A DNA stretch of 64,000 nucleotides, from the NCBI GenBank assembly GCA_965242735.1, contig OZ251497.1, positions 1,736,001-1,800,000 of the forward strand, given 5' to 3'. The translations under genes were made by a program, and so were the position numbers. Source of the DNA: G958295645 sp965242735 (lineage in GTDB: Bacteria > Gemmatimonadota > Gemmatimonadetes > Longimicrobiales > Gaopeijiaceae). The notes under the pieces were generated by a model. It had not been told where the DNA came from, did not search any database, and was given only the letters and a program-made list of their open reading frames with translations. Below, piece after piece: positions 15,790 through 24,246 of the stretch (positions are counted from its first letter, which is position 1; every line of letters begins with the position of its first letter).

Positions 15790-17292
15790 TCATTCCCTTT
15801 CTCGGGTCCGGGCGCGCCCCGCGCCGACGTCGTCGACCAGGGGCACGCGTCCCGCCGCCTCGTCCAGCCGAGCGCCCGCCGACAACCAGTCGTGCACCGC
15901 GCGCGCGTAATTGAATTGGCTCTGGCGCAACGCCACCTCGGCGTCCGTGAGTTCCAGCCGGCTGCTGATTCCCTCGCGATACTGCGTCCGGACGATCTCG
16001 TATCCGCGCTCCGCCTGCGAGACGGCCAAGCGCTGGGCGGAGGCGCGGGCCCGCGCCTCGCGCATCTCGTCGACCAGGTTGCGGAGCTGCACCTCGGCCT
16101 GGGCGCCGAGCGAATTCATCCGCGCCTCCGCTTGGCGAAGCGTCGCGCGCCGTTGTCCGATCCGAGCCTCGCGGCTGAACCCCGAGAATACGGGCAGGCT
16201 CACGCGCAGGCCGACCTGCTTGGTCGTGCCGCGCTGGGACGCGTCGGCAAAGAAGTCCGGAGGGCCGTTCTGCTGCGCGGCCACCCCGTAGCTCCCGAAG
16301 GCCACGATCGTGGGCAGGTAGCCCACTTGCTCGACGCGGAGCTCCGCGCGCCGAAGGTCTTCCGTGATTTCCAGCTGGCGAACGTCCGAACGGCCGCCCG
16401 CGCCCCGGGCGATCAGGCCGTCCACGTCCGCGTCGTCCATCAGAAGCGTGCGCGAGAACTCCAGAATGTCGCGGTTGGCCGGCGAGTTCGCGGCGACGTC
16501 GTCCAGGGCGAGCTCCGCCAGTTCGCCGGCCACGGAGATCCGCGCGCCGGGACCGGCGTCGAGCTCGGCGCCGAGCAGGCGGGCAGCGGCCACTTCCCCG
16601 TTGCGGGCGCGCTGGAGGTCCGGCTCCAGGTTGGCGAGCTCGACTTCCAGCCGAAGGACGCCGTAGGAGTCGGCAAGGCCCGCCTCGTGCATCGCCGACG
16701 TCTCGGCGAGCGACCGGCGCACGCGCGCCACGGACTCCTCGAGCAGTCGCGCCTCTTCCTGGGCGAGGAGGAGATCGTAGAAGGCAATTCGCACGCGGGT
16801 CACCGCCTGCTGGCTCCGGCCCCGCAGAACCTCGCGCTGCAGTCCGCGGTACATGGACGCCGCGCCCAGTCCGACCATCACGGACGGCTCCAGAAGGCGC
16901 TGCTCGGCGTCGATGGAGAGGTTCCAGATGTTGTCGGCCCCGAACTGCACGGGGATGAACTCGCCCTCGGTCGCCGACGGGTCGAAGATCTGGGCCGGCA
17001 GGAAGCTCACCTGGGGGGCGACGTTGCGCGTGTAGGAACTCGACAGGCTCAGGCTGGGATAGAAGGAGCTCCAGGACTCCGCCAGCTGCTTGTCGGCCAG
17101 CGCGACCTCCTGCTGGGCGTCCACCACGTCCAGATTGCGGTCGAGCGCGGCGCGCGCCGCTTGGCTCAGCAGCATCGGAGCGCCCGGAGGGTCGGTGGGC
17201 GGGAGCGCCGGACGCCGGTCCTGGGCTTGCGCAGGCGCCGAGACGAGCGCCGCCAAGAGGACCCACGCGAACTTGGCCTCCAAGACCCTCAT
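15790..17292 (-). CDS. TolC-family outer-membrane efflux channel
   Basis: The 500-residue protein has a cleavable signal peptide (AKFAWVLLAALVSAPAQAQ) and two homologous OEP halves with long helical repeats. Typical family features are visible: ARAALDRNLDVVDAQQEVALADKQL at the first helix and QREVLRGRSQQAVTRVRIAFYDLLLAQE in the first half. It is the first gene of the leftward TolC-adaptor-RND operon. Its promoter must lie in the long intergenic region that also holds the palindrome array at 17624-17726, so a regulator binding there could control the operon (inference). Confidence 0.9.
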   Translation of the reverse strand: MRVLEAKFAWVLLAALVSAPAQAQDRRPALPPTDPPGAPMLLSQAARAALDRNLDVVDAQQEVALADKQLAESWSSFYPSLSLSSSYTRNVAPQVSFLPAQIFDPSATEGEFIPVQFGADNIWNLSIDAEQRLLEPSVMVGLGAASMYRGLQREVLRGRSQQAVTRVRIAFYDLLLAQEEARLLEESVARVRRSLAETSAMHEAGLADSYGVLRLEVELANLEPDLQRARNGEVAAARLLGAELDAGPGARISVAGELAELALDDVAANSPANRDILEFSRTLLMDDADVDGLIARGAGGRSDVRQLEITEDLRRAELRVEQVGYLPTIVAFGSYGVAAQQNGPPDFFADASQRGTTKQVGLRVSLPVFSGFSREARIGQRRATLRQAEARMNSLGAQAEVQLRNLVDEMREARARASAQRLAVSQAERGYEIVRTQYREGISSRLELTDAEVALRQSQFNYARAVHDWLSAGARLDEAAGRVPLVDDVGAGRARTRERE

Positions 17293-18075
17293 GAACGGCC
17301 CGCCTGTCTACGCCGGCGTCGACTACGAGTTCGGCTCGGGCCCGCGCCGTCCGCCCGTTCTCCTCTTGACTTCATGCTTGAATGATCGCCTCTGTCGATT
17401 TCGTGTTCGGGACGGCAATGCGGCTTCCGACGGTGCGCCCCGTTGGGAACAGGCTACGAAGCCGAGCCCGCCTGGGATTCGCCAAGCGCGCCGGACCGGG
17501 CGCCCGCCGCTCCGCTTTCCGCGCTCCAAATCTACTTGCTCTTCTGCCCGCGCCTCCGGCGGTTCCGGCGCGGCGGTCGTGCAAGGACAGCGCCGGGCGA
17601 GCTCGTCGATGCGGACGCCAATTCCTGCCATTTTGGCAGGTTCTTGGCTTCCACGCGGTCCAGGTCCTGCCATTTTGGCAGGTTCTTGGGGGGATTGGAG
17701 GGCGCGGGTCCTGCCATCGTGGCAGGTTCTTGGCGGCCTCCTGGGGCACGGTGGCCCCGAGCCGTCTCCCCCGGGGGCGGGAACGGCTCGGGGCCAAGAG
17801 CGACGGTGGCGTCGGACGCGGCGAACGGGGCGCGGCCCGCACCGGGCGACGGCTCGCTCGACCTCGTCGCGAATCTGCTTGCGCCATGGATGGTCGGTCC
17901 CGGCTTCGGAGGCTGCGGACGTGGCGGGGCCCGAGGCGCGACCCGCGGCGCAGGACGCTCGGCGCCCAACAGCTCGGCGGTGAAGTACCGCTCGCGGCCG
18001 TTCCTCCAGCGCGAGGCGCTGTTCTCCGAGACGGAGACGCGGGCCGTCGGACGCGAAGCGGCGGACCTGCGCCGC
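17293..18075. other. Long non-coding intergenic region between divergent efflux and cold-shock genes
   Basis: About 780 bases with open frames on both strands but none with a convincing protein signature. Codon-position pattern, start sites and composition all look like chance open frames in GC-rich DNA. The one strong structure is the palindrome array at 17624-17726. The rest is GC-rich with no clear promoter for the leftward efflux operon. Confidence 0.6.
17624..17726. promoter_or_regulatory. Array of three 17-bp palindromes, possible operators
   Basis: CCTGCCA-N3-TGGCAGG occurs at 17624-17640, 17666-17682 and 17710-17726. The 7-base arms are perfect in all three; the 3-base centre is TTT, TTT and TCG. 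Each is followed directly by TTCTTGG. Centres are 42 and 44 bp apart, about four helical turns, so dimers bound at the three sites would face the same side of the DNA. The spacing change (42 then 44) breaks every reading frame, which argues against coding. Either a regulator binding cluster or a small REP-like array. Confidence 0.6.
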
Positions 18076-18104
18076 TTGACGCAGCCCCGCTTCCGACATA
18101 GACT
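18076..18104 (+). promoter_or_regulatory. Vegetative-type promoter of the cold-shock gene
   Basis: TTGACG (18076-18081) and TAGACT (18099-18104) are separated by 17 bases. A start of transcription near 18111 would give a leader of about 80 nucleotides, the long 5' leader expected for cold-shock mRNAs. Confidence 0.6.
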
Positions 18105-18190
18105 TCATGCATCATCACCATTCGGTAACGCCGGGCGGGGTTCGTCCGGCGGGCGCCGAAGCCACATCAGTTAATCTGAAGGAGCACAGG

Positions 18191-18415
18191 ATGCGGACCA
18201 CGGGAACCGTGAAATGGTTCAACGATGCCAAGGGCTTTGGGTTCATCCAGCCGGAAGCCGGCGAACGGGACTGTTTCGTCCACTACTCCGCCATCGAGGG
18301 AGATGGCTTCAAGAGCTTGGCCAACGGAGAACAGGTCGAGTTCGACATGGTTGACGGGCCGAAGGGGCCGTCGGCCGAGAACGTGACCCGCGTCGGGGGA
18401 AGCGAGCTGGCGTAG
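18191..18415 (+). CDS. cspA: Cold-shock protein (CspA family)
   Basis: A 74-residue single cold-shock domain: TGTVKWFNDAKGFGFIQP carries RNP1 and DCFVHYSAI carries RNP2, both complete. It binds single-stranded nucleic acid and acts as an RNA chaperone in the cytoplasm. The ATG at 18191 follows AAGGAG by seven bases. It stands alone between two intergenic regions. Regulation is probably through the long leader downstream of the promoter at 18076. Confidence 0.96.
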   Translation: MRTTGTVKWFNDAKGFGFIQPEAGERDCFVHYSAIEGDGFKSLANGEQVEFDMVDGPKGPSAENVTRVGGSELA

Positions 18416-18794
18416 AGACACTTTCTAGGCAAGGGATCCGCCGCCAGGAGCGGACGGGTCCAAGAAGGAAAACGGGCGGGGTCGGCGTTCTTCGGGGCGC
18501 CGGCCCCGTTTCGCATGCGGCGGGTCCCGTCGGCCGGCGCCGGCGCGCCAAGCGGACGCAAGCCCGCATCGGCGGACGTCCCGCTTGCCGGCGGAGCGAC
18601 GGCGCCCGGAGTTCCCCTTGGACGGCGAGGCCCCGCATCGGCAGACGCCGCGCTCGGCGGGGACGCACCGGGCCGTCGCGCCCCGCTCATTGCCCCGCGC
18701 CCCTCGAGCTCCGCCTCCGGCGTCCCCCTCGCCGGCGAGGGCAAGCGGCCGTCGCACCCGTCCCAAGTGGAAGGCGGGGACGGGCCGCTCCTCG
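18416..18794. repeat. Non-coding stretch with a 69-bp degenerate repeat
   Basis: This 379-base convergent gap has no gene. It contains cccgcatcggcggacg at 18563 and cccgcatcggcagacg at 18632 within a diverged repeat of about 69 bp, and similar GC-rich phrases (tccccctcgccggcgagg near 18723). No terminator-like hairpin followed by a T run was found. Confidence 0.45.
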
Positions 18795-19448
18795 TCAGGG
18801 GAGCAAGGCCGCGTGCCAGCGCTCGGAAGCCGGTCCTTCCCACCGGCCCGCCCGGAGGTCGGCCATGCGGCAGATCGTGTTGTCGAACACGATCGAGGCC
18901 CCGTCGATCCGGCCCGCCCGCGCCTCTCGCCGGAAGGCCGGGCGGGAAAGGGGCGCGATCTTGCCGTCCGGGGCGCGGCGCCACACGGCCTCGTTGCCCG
19001 CCGGACGCGCTCCGGCCTGCGCCGCCAGCCGGTGGACCGCGCGCACCAGCGCGTCGACGGCGCACCCCGACGGCGGGGCGGCGCGCTCGTCCACGCCCAC
19101 GAAGAGGAAGCGCCGGTAGCGGAAGGACCGCCCGGCCTCGAGCGGCGCTCCGTGCGCGGCCCATCCGCCAAGAAACGCGTCCACGCCGCGCAAGAAGTCG
19201 CGTGCGGCGGCGTCCGGCAGCTCCGGATCCAGGCCGAAGATCCAAACGCGGGCGCTGTCCGGCAGGTCCTCCAGCGCCATCCCGGGCGGCGAACCGAGGG
19301 GCGGCGCTCCCGGCGCCATGCGGGCGCCGCCGGGCACGTCCTCCAGCGGGGCTCCCGGCCGCGGACCGGGGGACGCCGGTCCGGCGCGCGCGCCGCCAGG
19401 CACGTCTCCGAGGGGCAATCCCGCCGCCCCTCCCGGCGGCTCCGTCAC
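18795..19448 (-). CDS. Conserved small cytoplasmic protein (family often labelled 'ABC transporter ATPase' in Bacteroidota), repeat-extended N-terminus
   Basis: The conserved part begins MALEDLPDSARVWIFG (ATG at 19280) and includes RYRRFLFVGVDE, SGCAVDALVRAVHRL and FDNTICRMADLR, about 160 residues. The pattern matches a small family whose Bacteroidota members are often mislabelled as ABC ATPases; no Walker motif is present and the function is unknown. Upstream the frame stays open to a GTG at 19448 that overlaps the AI-2E-family gene stop (GTGA). That adds 56 residues made of two diverged copies of the protein's own beginning (PLEDVPGGAR, PLGDVPGGAR). Either start could be used; I give the coupled one. 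Confidence 0.65.
   Translation of the reverse strand: MTEPPGGAAGLPLGDVPGGARAGPASPGPRPGAPLEDVPGGARMAPGAPPLGSPPGMALEDLPDSARVWIFGLDPELPDAAARDFLRGVDAFLGGWAAHGAPLEAGRSFRYRRFLFVGVDERAAPPSGCAVDALVRAVHRLAAQAGARPAGNEAVWRRAPDGKIAPLSRPAFRREARAGRIDGASIVFDNTICRMADLRAGRWEGPASERWHAALLP
19250..19440. repeat. Three degenerate 66-72-bp copies of a gene start region
   Basis: Copies begin near 19250, 19321 and 19387. The rightmost two are diverged copies of the segment around the conserved ATG at 19280 (ggcacgtcctccagcg and similar). Lengths are multiples of three, so the copies form an in-frame N-terminal extension. In copy 2 the ATG position has been lost; copy 3 has TTG. Confidence 0.6.
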
Positions 19449-20632
19449 GCCGCGCTCTTCTCCGCGCTGTCCGGCGCCCCGCCGGCGGACGCCACGTCCC
19501 CGACGACGACGGCGGACCCCTCCGCCGGCGGCGCCTTGTCCAGAAGGACGGCCACCCACTTCAAGTCCGGCGTGTTCTCGAGCATGATCTTGACGATCAT
19601 CGTCAACGGCACCGACAGCAGCGCGCCGATCGGCCCCCAGAGCCACCCCCAGAACATCAGCGAGAAGACCACGAACATCGTCGAGAGCCCCAGGCTGCGT
19701 CCCATCAGGATGGGTTCGAGCCAGTTGCCGAGCACCACGTTGACCACCAGGTAGCCCAGGCCCACGAGCAGGGCGCCCTGCACGTCGAAACCGGTCACGG
19801 CGTTGACTTCGAAGTCGAACTGCACGACGGCGAGCGCCAGCGCGGGCAGGGACGCCAAGATCGATCCGATGGTCGGCACGTAGTTCAGCACAAAGGCCAC
19901 GAGCCCCAGGAGAATCGGGGAGTCCACGCCCATCGCCCAGGTCCACGACCCCAGCAGAATTCCCGTCGCCAGGCTCACCGACGTCTTGATGCCCAGGTAG
20001 CGCTGCACCTCCCGAACAATCTTCTCCAGGCGGGTCCCCGACCCGACGCCGCTCCCCGCGATGACGCGGAGCTTGCGCGGAAGGACGGCGGCCTCGCCCA
20101 GCGCGAACGCGAGGATCAAGAACACCAGCAGCGTCATCGACACGACCGAAAGCGCCCAGCGAAACGCGACTCCCGCCCACGACACCAGCACCGGAAAGTT
20201 GAAGAGACCCATGACGTCGGCGCGCAAGTCGCCGAAGAGGCCCCAGCGTCCTTCCATCTGCCCGAGGACATGGTTCAGCTGCGCCTGGAGGGCTGCGACG
20301 TAGGCGGGAATTCGGGTTTGCAGCTCGGAGAACTGCTGCACGGAGAGCACGACCAGAAGCCCGAAGACGCCGGCCACGACCACGACGGTGGCCAGAATCG
20401 CCACCGGCAGCGGGACGCGCTTGCTCGTCAGCCAGAAGACGATCGGCAGGCCGATGACCGCCAGGAACGCGGCCACGGCGAACGGCAGCAGCACGGGCTG
20501 GGTCAGCCGCAGCCCGTGGATGAGGATGACCACCACGGCCAGCGTGAAGAGGATGCGCAGGCCCGGGGCTTGGCCGAACCGGTCGAAGACCATGGCGCCG
20601 CCCCCCGCCGGGCGCTGCTCTTCCGGCGTCAC
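19445..20632 (-). CDS. AI-2E/PerM-family permease
   Basis: The 395-residue inner-membrane protein has about eight hydrophobic segments in the AI-2E-transporter-family order: two N-terminal helices (ILFTLAVVVILIHGLRL), a periplasm-facing helical region (about residues 85-165), and the C-terminal bundle with VAFVLNYVPTIGSILASLPA and GLGYLVVNVVLGNWLEP, the two most conserved motifs of the family. Members include exporters of AI-2, Na+/H+ antiporters and proteins of unknown substrate, so transport of AI-2 should not be assumed. GTG at 20632 or ATG at 20593 could start it. It is coupled to the small gene downstream by GTGA. Confidence 0.88.
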   Translation of the reverse strand: MTPEEQRPAGGGAMVFDRFGQAPGLRILFTLAVVVILIHGLRLTQPVLLPFAVAAFLAVIGLPIVFWLTSKRVPLPVAILATVVVVAGVFGLLVVLSVQQFSELQTRIPAYVAALQAQLNHVLGQMEGRWGLFGDLRADVMGLFNFPVLVSWAGVAFRWALSVVSMTLLVFLILAFALGEAAVLPRKLRVIAGSGVGSGTRLEKIVREVQRYLGIKTSVSLATGILLGSWTWAMGVDSPILLGLVAFVLNYVPTIGSILASLPALALAVVQFDFEVNAVTGFDVQGALLVGLGYLVVNVVLGNWLEPILMGRSLGLSTMFVVFSLMFWGWLWGPIGALLSVPLTMIVKIMLENTPDLKWVAVLLDKAPPAEGSAVVVGDVASAGGAPDSAEKSAA

Positions 20633-20729
20633 GGCGCCGGCCTCGGGAGGAGACCGACTGCGCCAAGCCGGCGGGCCCGTCGCGGCGTCCGGCGGCTTCG
20701 CCCGGACCCAGGCCGGGGGCGGCCTCGCC

Positions 20730-21200
20730 TCAAAGCGCCTTGACCGCCGCCTCGATCTCGTCGAAGGGCGGCAACACTCCGGGGTCGTCGCTCGTCCACG
20801 CGTAGGTCACCCGCCCCTCGCCGTCCACGACGAAAGCGGACCGCTTGGCCACGCCGCGCAATCCGAAGAAGTCCTCCTGCAACACTCCGTAGGCGGCAGC
20901 GGCGTCCCTGTTGAAGTCCGACAGGACCGGAAACGGGACGCCCATGTCCTCGGCCCACTTCTGGTTCACGAACGGCGAGTCGACGCTCACGGCGAGCACG
21001 GTCGCGCCCAGTCGGCCCCAGGCGTCCCAGTTCTCGGCCACATGGCAGAGTTCCTTGGTGCACGTGCCCGAGAACGCCAGCGGCACGAAGAGAAGCACGA
21101 CGGGCGATCCGCGCTGTTCCGAAAGCGTGACGCGCTCCTGGCCGAGCGCCCGCAACAGAGAAAAGTCGGGGGCCTGCGCCCCGGGGGCGATCTTGGTCAT
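20730..21200 (-). CDS. Peroxiredoxin (AhpE/BCP-like, one-domain)
   Basis: A 156-residue thioredoxin-fold peroxidase. PLAFSGTCTKELCHVAENW holds the peroxidatic Cys (the Cys of GTCT, about residue 46) in the active-site loop and a second Cys five residues later. AVSVDSPFVNQKWAEDMG and FPVLSDFNRDAAAAYGVL are the usual following motifs. It reduces peroxides in the cytoplasm. The ATG at 21200 is preceded by GAAGGAG at about nine bases. Downstream is the AI-2E-family gene after a 97-base gap. Confidence 0.92.
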   Translation of the reverse strand: MTKIAPGAQAPDFSLLRALGQERVTLSEQRGSPVVLLFVPLAFSGTCTKELCHVAENWDAWGRLGATVLAVSVDSPFVNQKWAEDMGVPFPVLSDFNRDAAAAYGVLQEDFFGLRGVAKRSAFVVDGEGRVTYAWTSDDPGVLPPFDEIEAAVKAL

Positions 21201-21525
21201 GGCTCGTCCACTCCTTCGAAGTGCGTCGGCGCACGCGGCGACGCCGCCTTGGCGAGGCATTGTCCACTGAAGATTCGCGCCGACGCCGGGCGCGCTCGGG
21301 GAACGCCGCAGGCGAGCGTTGGCCCCACGGACGCCGGCGCCGGACGCACGGGGGCTTCGGCACCGAGGCGCCGACTCGGAGAAGCCTAAACCTAACGGGG
21401 TTGCGCGGCCTGGCTTGCGCGCCCCCGCTTGCGTATATTCCATGGCGGTTGCCGGCGCGCAAGCCGTTCCCCCGGACCGCGGGGCGCGAAGCCGGCCGGG
21501 CAACGGCGCGGGCGGGAAGACGCCT
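21201..21525. other. Divergent intergenic region between peroxiredoxin and the DUF1592 cluster
   Basis: No gene seen in 325 bases. GCGTATATT at 21431-21439 is the only AT-rich -10-like element upstream of the DUF1592 gene; a good -35 is not present 16-18 bases before it (TGGCTT at 21411). It may be the promoter of the rightward cluster, but this is weak. Confidence 0.35.
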
Positions 21526-24246
21526 ATGAACAGATCGCTCCTTGCATGGTTGGCCGCCGGGACGGCGGGACTGGGCGTGGCGTCGGCGTCGCTTCACGGC
21601 GCTGGAGGGCCGCCCCGCGCCGGAGGACCGGTCGACGGCCCCGCGCAGTCGCAGGTCGGCCCGCAGGTCCGCGAGACGAGCCCGGAACCGAGACCCGAGG
21701 GCTACGGCAGGTCCGCCGGGCCGGGCACGCGCGCGAAGGACTTGGCGGCCGGTCGTCCCCCGGCTTCCCCCGACACGGTGCGCCGTCCCGCGGGGCGCGG
21801 AACAACTCGCCCGTCTGGCGCCGGTCGTCCCCCGGCTCCCGCCGACACGGTCCAGCCCCCAGCGGTGGACCCCAACGCCATCGTCGAGGAATACTGCACG
21901 CGCTGCCACAACGAGCGGCGGCGAACCGGCAATCTCGTGCTGGAGGACTTCGACGTCGCCAACGCGGCCCAGATGCGGCCCACCATCGAAAAGATGATCC
22001 GCAAGCTGCGCGCCCGGATGATGCCCCCGTCAGGCGTGCGCCGGCCCGAACCCGGCGTGGTGGCGGACATGGCGGCCGCGTTGGAGGCCGAGATGGACCG
22101 GCTCGCGGCGGAGTCGCCCGACCCGGGCCGCCGCGCGTTCCAGCGCCTCAACCGCGCCGAGTACGCGGCGGCGATTCGCGACCTGCTGGGGCTGGACGTC
22201 GACGTGGGCGCGTTTCTCCCGCTGGACACCAAGAGCGCCAACTTCGACAACATCGCCGACGTGCAGATGCCGTCGGCCACCGTCATGGAGGGCTACCTGC
22301 GCGCCGCCGGGCACATCAGCCGGCTGGCTCTGGGCGACCCGGGCACGGAGCCCGTGTCGACCATCTATCGCATCCCTCGCGTGGCGTCGCAGAAGGACCG
22401 GGCCGAAGGCGCGCCGCTGGGCACGCGCGGCGGGCTCTCGGTGGTCCACACGTTCCCGGCGGACGGCAAGTACGTCTTCCACGTGATGCCCTACGCCGCC
22501 GTCGAGGGCGAAGTCTTCGGACGCACGTTCGGGACGGAGCAGATCGAGGTCTCGATCGACGGAGCGCGCGTCGCGCTGCTGACGATCGACCGGTGGATGT
22601 CCGAATCGGAGCCGACGGGGCTCAACGTGCGGACCGACTCGATCCGCCTGACCGCCGGTCCGAAGCGGGTTTCGGTGGCGTTCCTGCGCCAATTCGAAGG
22701 CGAACTGGACGACTTGATCCGGCCGATCGACCACACGCTGGCCGACGGGCAGATCGGGATCGGCCTGGGGGTGACCACGCAACAGCACCTGCAGCGCGTC
22801 ACGATCCTGGGTCCGTTCGACGTCACCGGCGTGTCCGAGACGCCGGCGCGCCGCAGGGTGTTCAGCTGCCGTCCGACGTCGCCCGCCGAAGCGCGGCCCT
22901 GCGCGCGCAAGATCGTCGGCGACTTGGCGGCTCGCGCGTACCGGCGGCCGGCGACCGAGGCGGACGTCGACGCTTTGCTCGCGTTCTACGATCAGGGCAG
23001 CGAGTCGGGCGGCTTCGAGAAGGGCGTGCGCACCGCCCTGCAGGCGATCCTGGCCAGCCCGCACTTCCTGTTCCGGATCGAGCCCGCGCCTCGAGATCCG
23101 CCTCCGGAGGGCGCCTATCCGATCGGCGGCGCCGAGCTGGCGTCCCGGCTCTCGTTCTTTCTCTGGGGCGCCCCGCCCGACGCCGAACTCGCCGCGGCCG
23201 CCGCCCGGGGCGAGCTGGCCGCCGAGCCCGGACTCGAAGCCCAGGCCCGCCGCATGATCGCCGACCCCAAGTCGCGCGCGCTGGCCACCCGGTTCGCCGC
23301 CCAGTGGTTCCGGCTGCACGACCTGGAGGAGATTCATCCCGACGCGCTGTCGTATCCCTACTTCGACCACACGCTCGCCGACGCCATGCACCACGAGACG
23401 GAAGCGTTCTTCGCGCACGTGGTCGAGGAAGACCGGCCGGTCCACGAACTGCTCACCGCCGACTACACGTTCGTCAACGAGCGCCTGGCCCGGCACTACG
23501 GCATCACCGGCGTGACCGGCCACGAATTCCGGAGGATCGCCTACCCCGCGGCCCAGCGCAGAGGCATCTTGGGGCACGGCAGCGTGCTGACGCTCACGTC
23601 GCATCCGGACCGCACGTCGCCGGTCCTTCGGGGCAAGTGGGTGCTCGAAGTCCTGCTGGGCGCGCCGCCGCCGCCCCCGCCGCCCGACATCCCCGCGTTC
23701 GAGGAAACGGCGGACGCCGAGGAAGGCCGCGTCCTCACGGTGCGCGAGCGCATGGAGGAGCACCGCGCCAACCCGCAGTGCCAGTCGTGCCACGACGTGA
23801 TCGATCCGCTGGGGCTGGCCCTGGAGAACTTCGACGTGACCGGCGCTTGGCGCGCGCGCGACGGGGGCAATCCGGTGGACCCGACCGGCGTCATGTACGA
23901 CGGCAGGGAGCTCGCCGGACCCCGGGACCTTCGCGACGCGCTGCTCAGCCTTTCGGAAGTCTTCTACCAGACCTTCGCCGAGAACTTGATGGCGTACGCC
24001 TTGGGCCGCAGAATCGAGTTCTACGACATGCCCACCATTCGCCGGATCACGCGCGAGGCCGCTGCGGACGACTACCGGATGTCGTCGTTCCTGCTGGGCG
24101 TCGTGCGCAGTCCGGCCTTCCGCATGGCGCGGGCCGGCACGCTGGCCGACGAGGACCTCGCCCACGGTCCAGAGTCGCCGCAGCCGGACCCCGCCAGACC
24201 ACCACCACCGATCGTGCAGCACGAGAACGAGGGGACGACGCGATGA
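21526..24246 (+). CDS. DUF1592-type multidomain secreted protein with two CxxCH haem-binding motifs
   Basis: The 906-residue product starts at ATG 21526 with a signal-like segment (LLAWLAAGTAGLGVASA). After a Pro/Arg-rich linker containing a 72-bp duplication comes CTRCHNERRRTGN near residue 125, then DUF1587 (FQRLNRAEYAAAIRDLLGLD), a carbohydrate-binding-like beta region, and DUF1595, DUF1592, DUF1588 and DUF1585 segments. The second haem motif is CQSCHDVIDPLG, where DUF1588 normally has it. This domain string is known from Planctomycetes, Acidobacteria and related phyla and is nearly always paired with DUF1552, as here (ATGA overlap). The reaction is unknown; an extracytoplasmic redox role is inferred from the two c-type haem motifs. 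Confidence 0.88.
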   Translation: MNRSLLAWLAAGTAGLGVASASLHGAGGPPRAGGPVDGPAQSQVGPQVRETSPEPRPEGYGRSAGPGTRAKDLAAGRPPASPDTVRRPAGRGTTRPSGAGRPPAPADTVQPPAVDPNAIVEEYCTRCHNERRRTGNLVLEDFDVANAAQMRPTIEKMIRKLRARMMPPSGVRRPEPGVVADMAAALEAEMDRLAAESPDPGRRAFQRLNRAEYAAAIRDLLGLDVDVGAFLPLDTKSANFDNIADVQMPSATVMEGYLRAAGHISRLALGDPGTEPVSTIYRIPRVASQKDRAEGAPLGTRGGLSVVHTFPADGKYVFHVMPYAAVEGEVFGRTFGTEQIEVSIDGARVALLTIDRWMSESEPTGLNVRTDSIRLTAGPKRVSVAFLRQFEGELDDLIRPIDHTLADGQIGIGLGVTTQQHLQRVTILGPFDVTGVSETPARRRVFSCRPTSPAEARPCARKIVGDLAARAYRRPATEADVDALLAFYDQGSESGGFEKGVRTALQAILASPHFLFRIEPAPRDPPPEGAYPIGGAELASRLSFFLWGAPPDAELAAAAARGELAAEPGLEAQARRMIADPKSRALATRFAAQWFRLHDLEEIHPDALSYPYFDHTLADAMHHETEAFFAHVVEEDRPVHELLTADYTFVNERLARHYGITGVTGHEFRRIAYPAAQRRGILGHGSVLTLTSHPDRTSPVLRGKWVLEVLLGAPPPPPPPDIPAFEETADAEEGRVLTVRERMEEHRANPQCQSCHDVIDPLGLALENFDVTGAWRARDGGNPVDPTGVMYDGRELAGPRDLRDALLSLSEVFYQTFAENLMAYALGRRIEFYDMPTIRRITREAAADDYRMSSFLLGVVRSPAFRMARAGTLADEDLAHGPESPQPDPARPPPPIVQHENEGTTR
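21748..21862. repeat. 72-bp direct duplication in the linker of the DUF1592 protein
   Basis: ggtcgtcccccggct at 21751 recurs exactly 72 bp later at 21823, with cgacacggt near the end of both copies. The reading frame is kept; the protein shows GRPPASPDTV and GRPPAPADTV 24 residues apart, between the signal peptide and the first haem motif. Confidence 0.8.

Noticed and set aside
17624..17726. Reading the palindromes as coding for a KNLPKWQ-like peptide repeat
   Set aside because: The third copy is out of frame with the first two, and the arms are perfectly symmetrical, which fits DNA binding or hairpins better.
17634..17731. Sigma-54 promoters from TGGCAGGTTCTTGGC
   Set aside because: GG-N10-GC fits in two of three copies, but the key positions of the -24 and -12 boxes differ, and the match is largely explained by the palindrome arm. 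Kept only as an alternative.
17323..18174. Several long open frames on both strands between the efflux operon and the cold-shock gene
   Set aside because: They overlap each other, have no recognisable family, poor starts, and the palindrome spacing of 42 and 44 bp puts the three conserved elements in different frames. Long chance frames are expected at this GC content.
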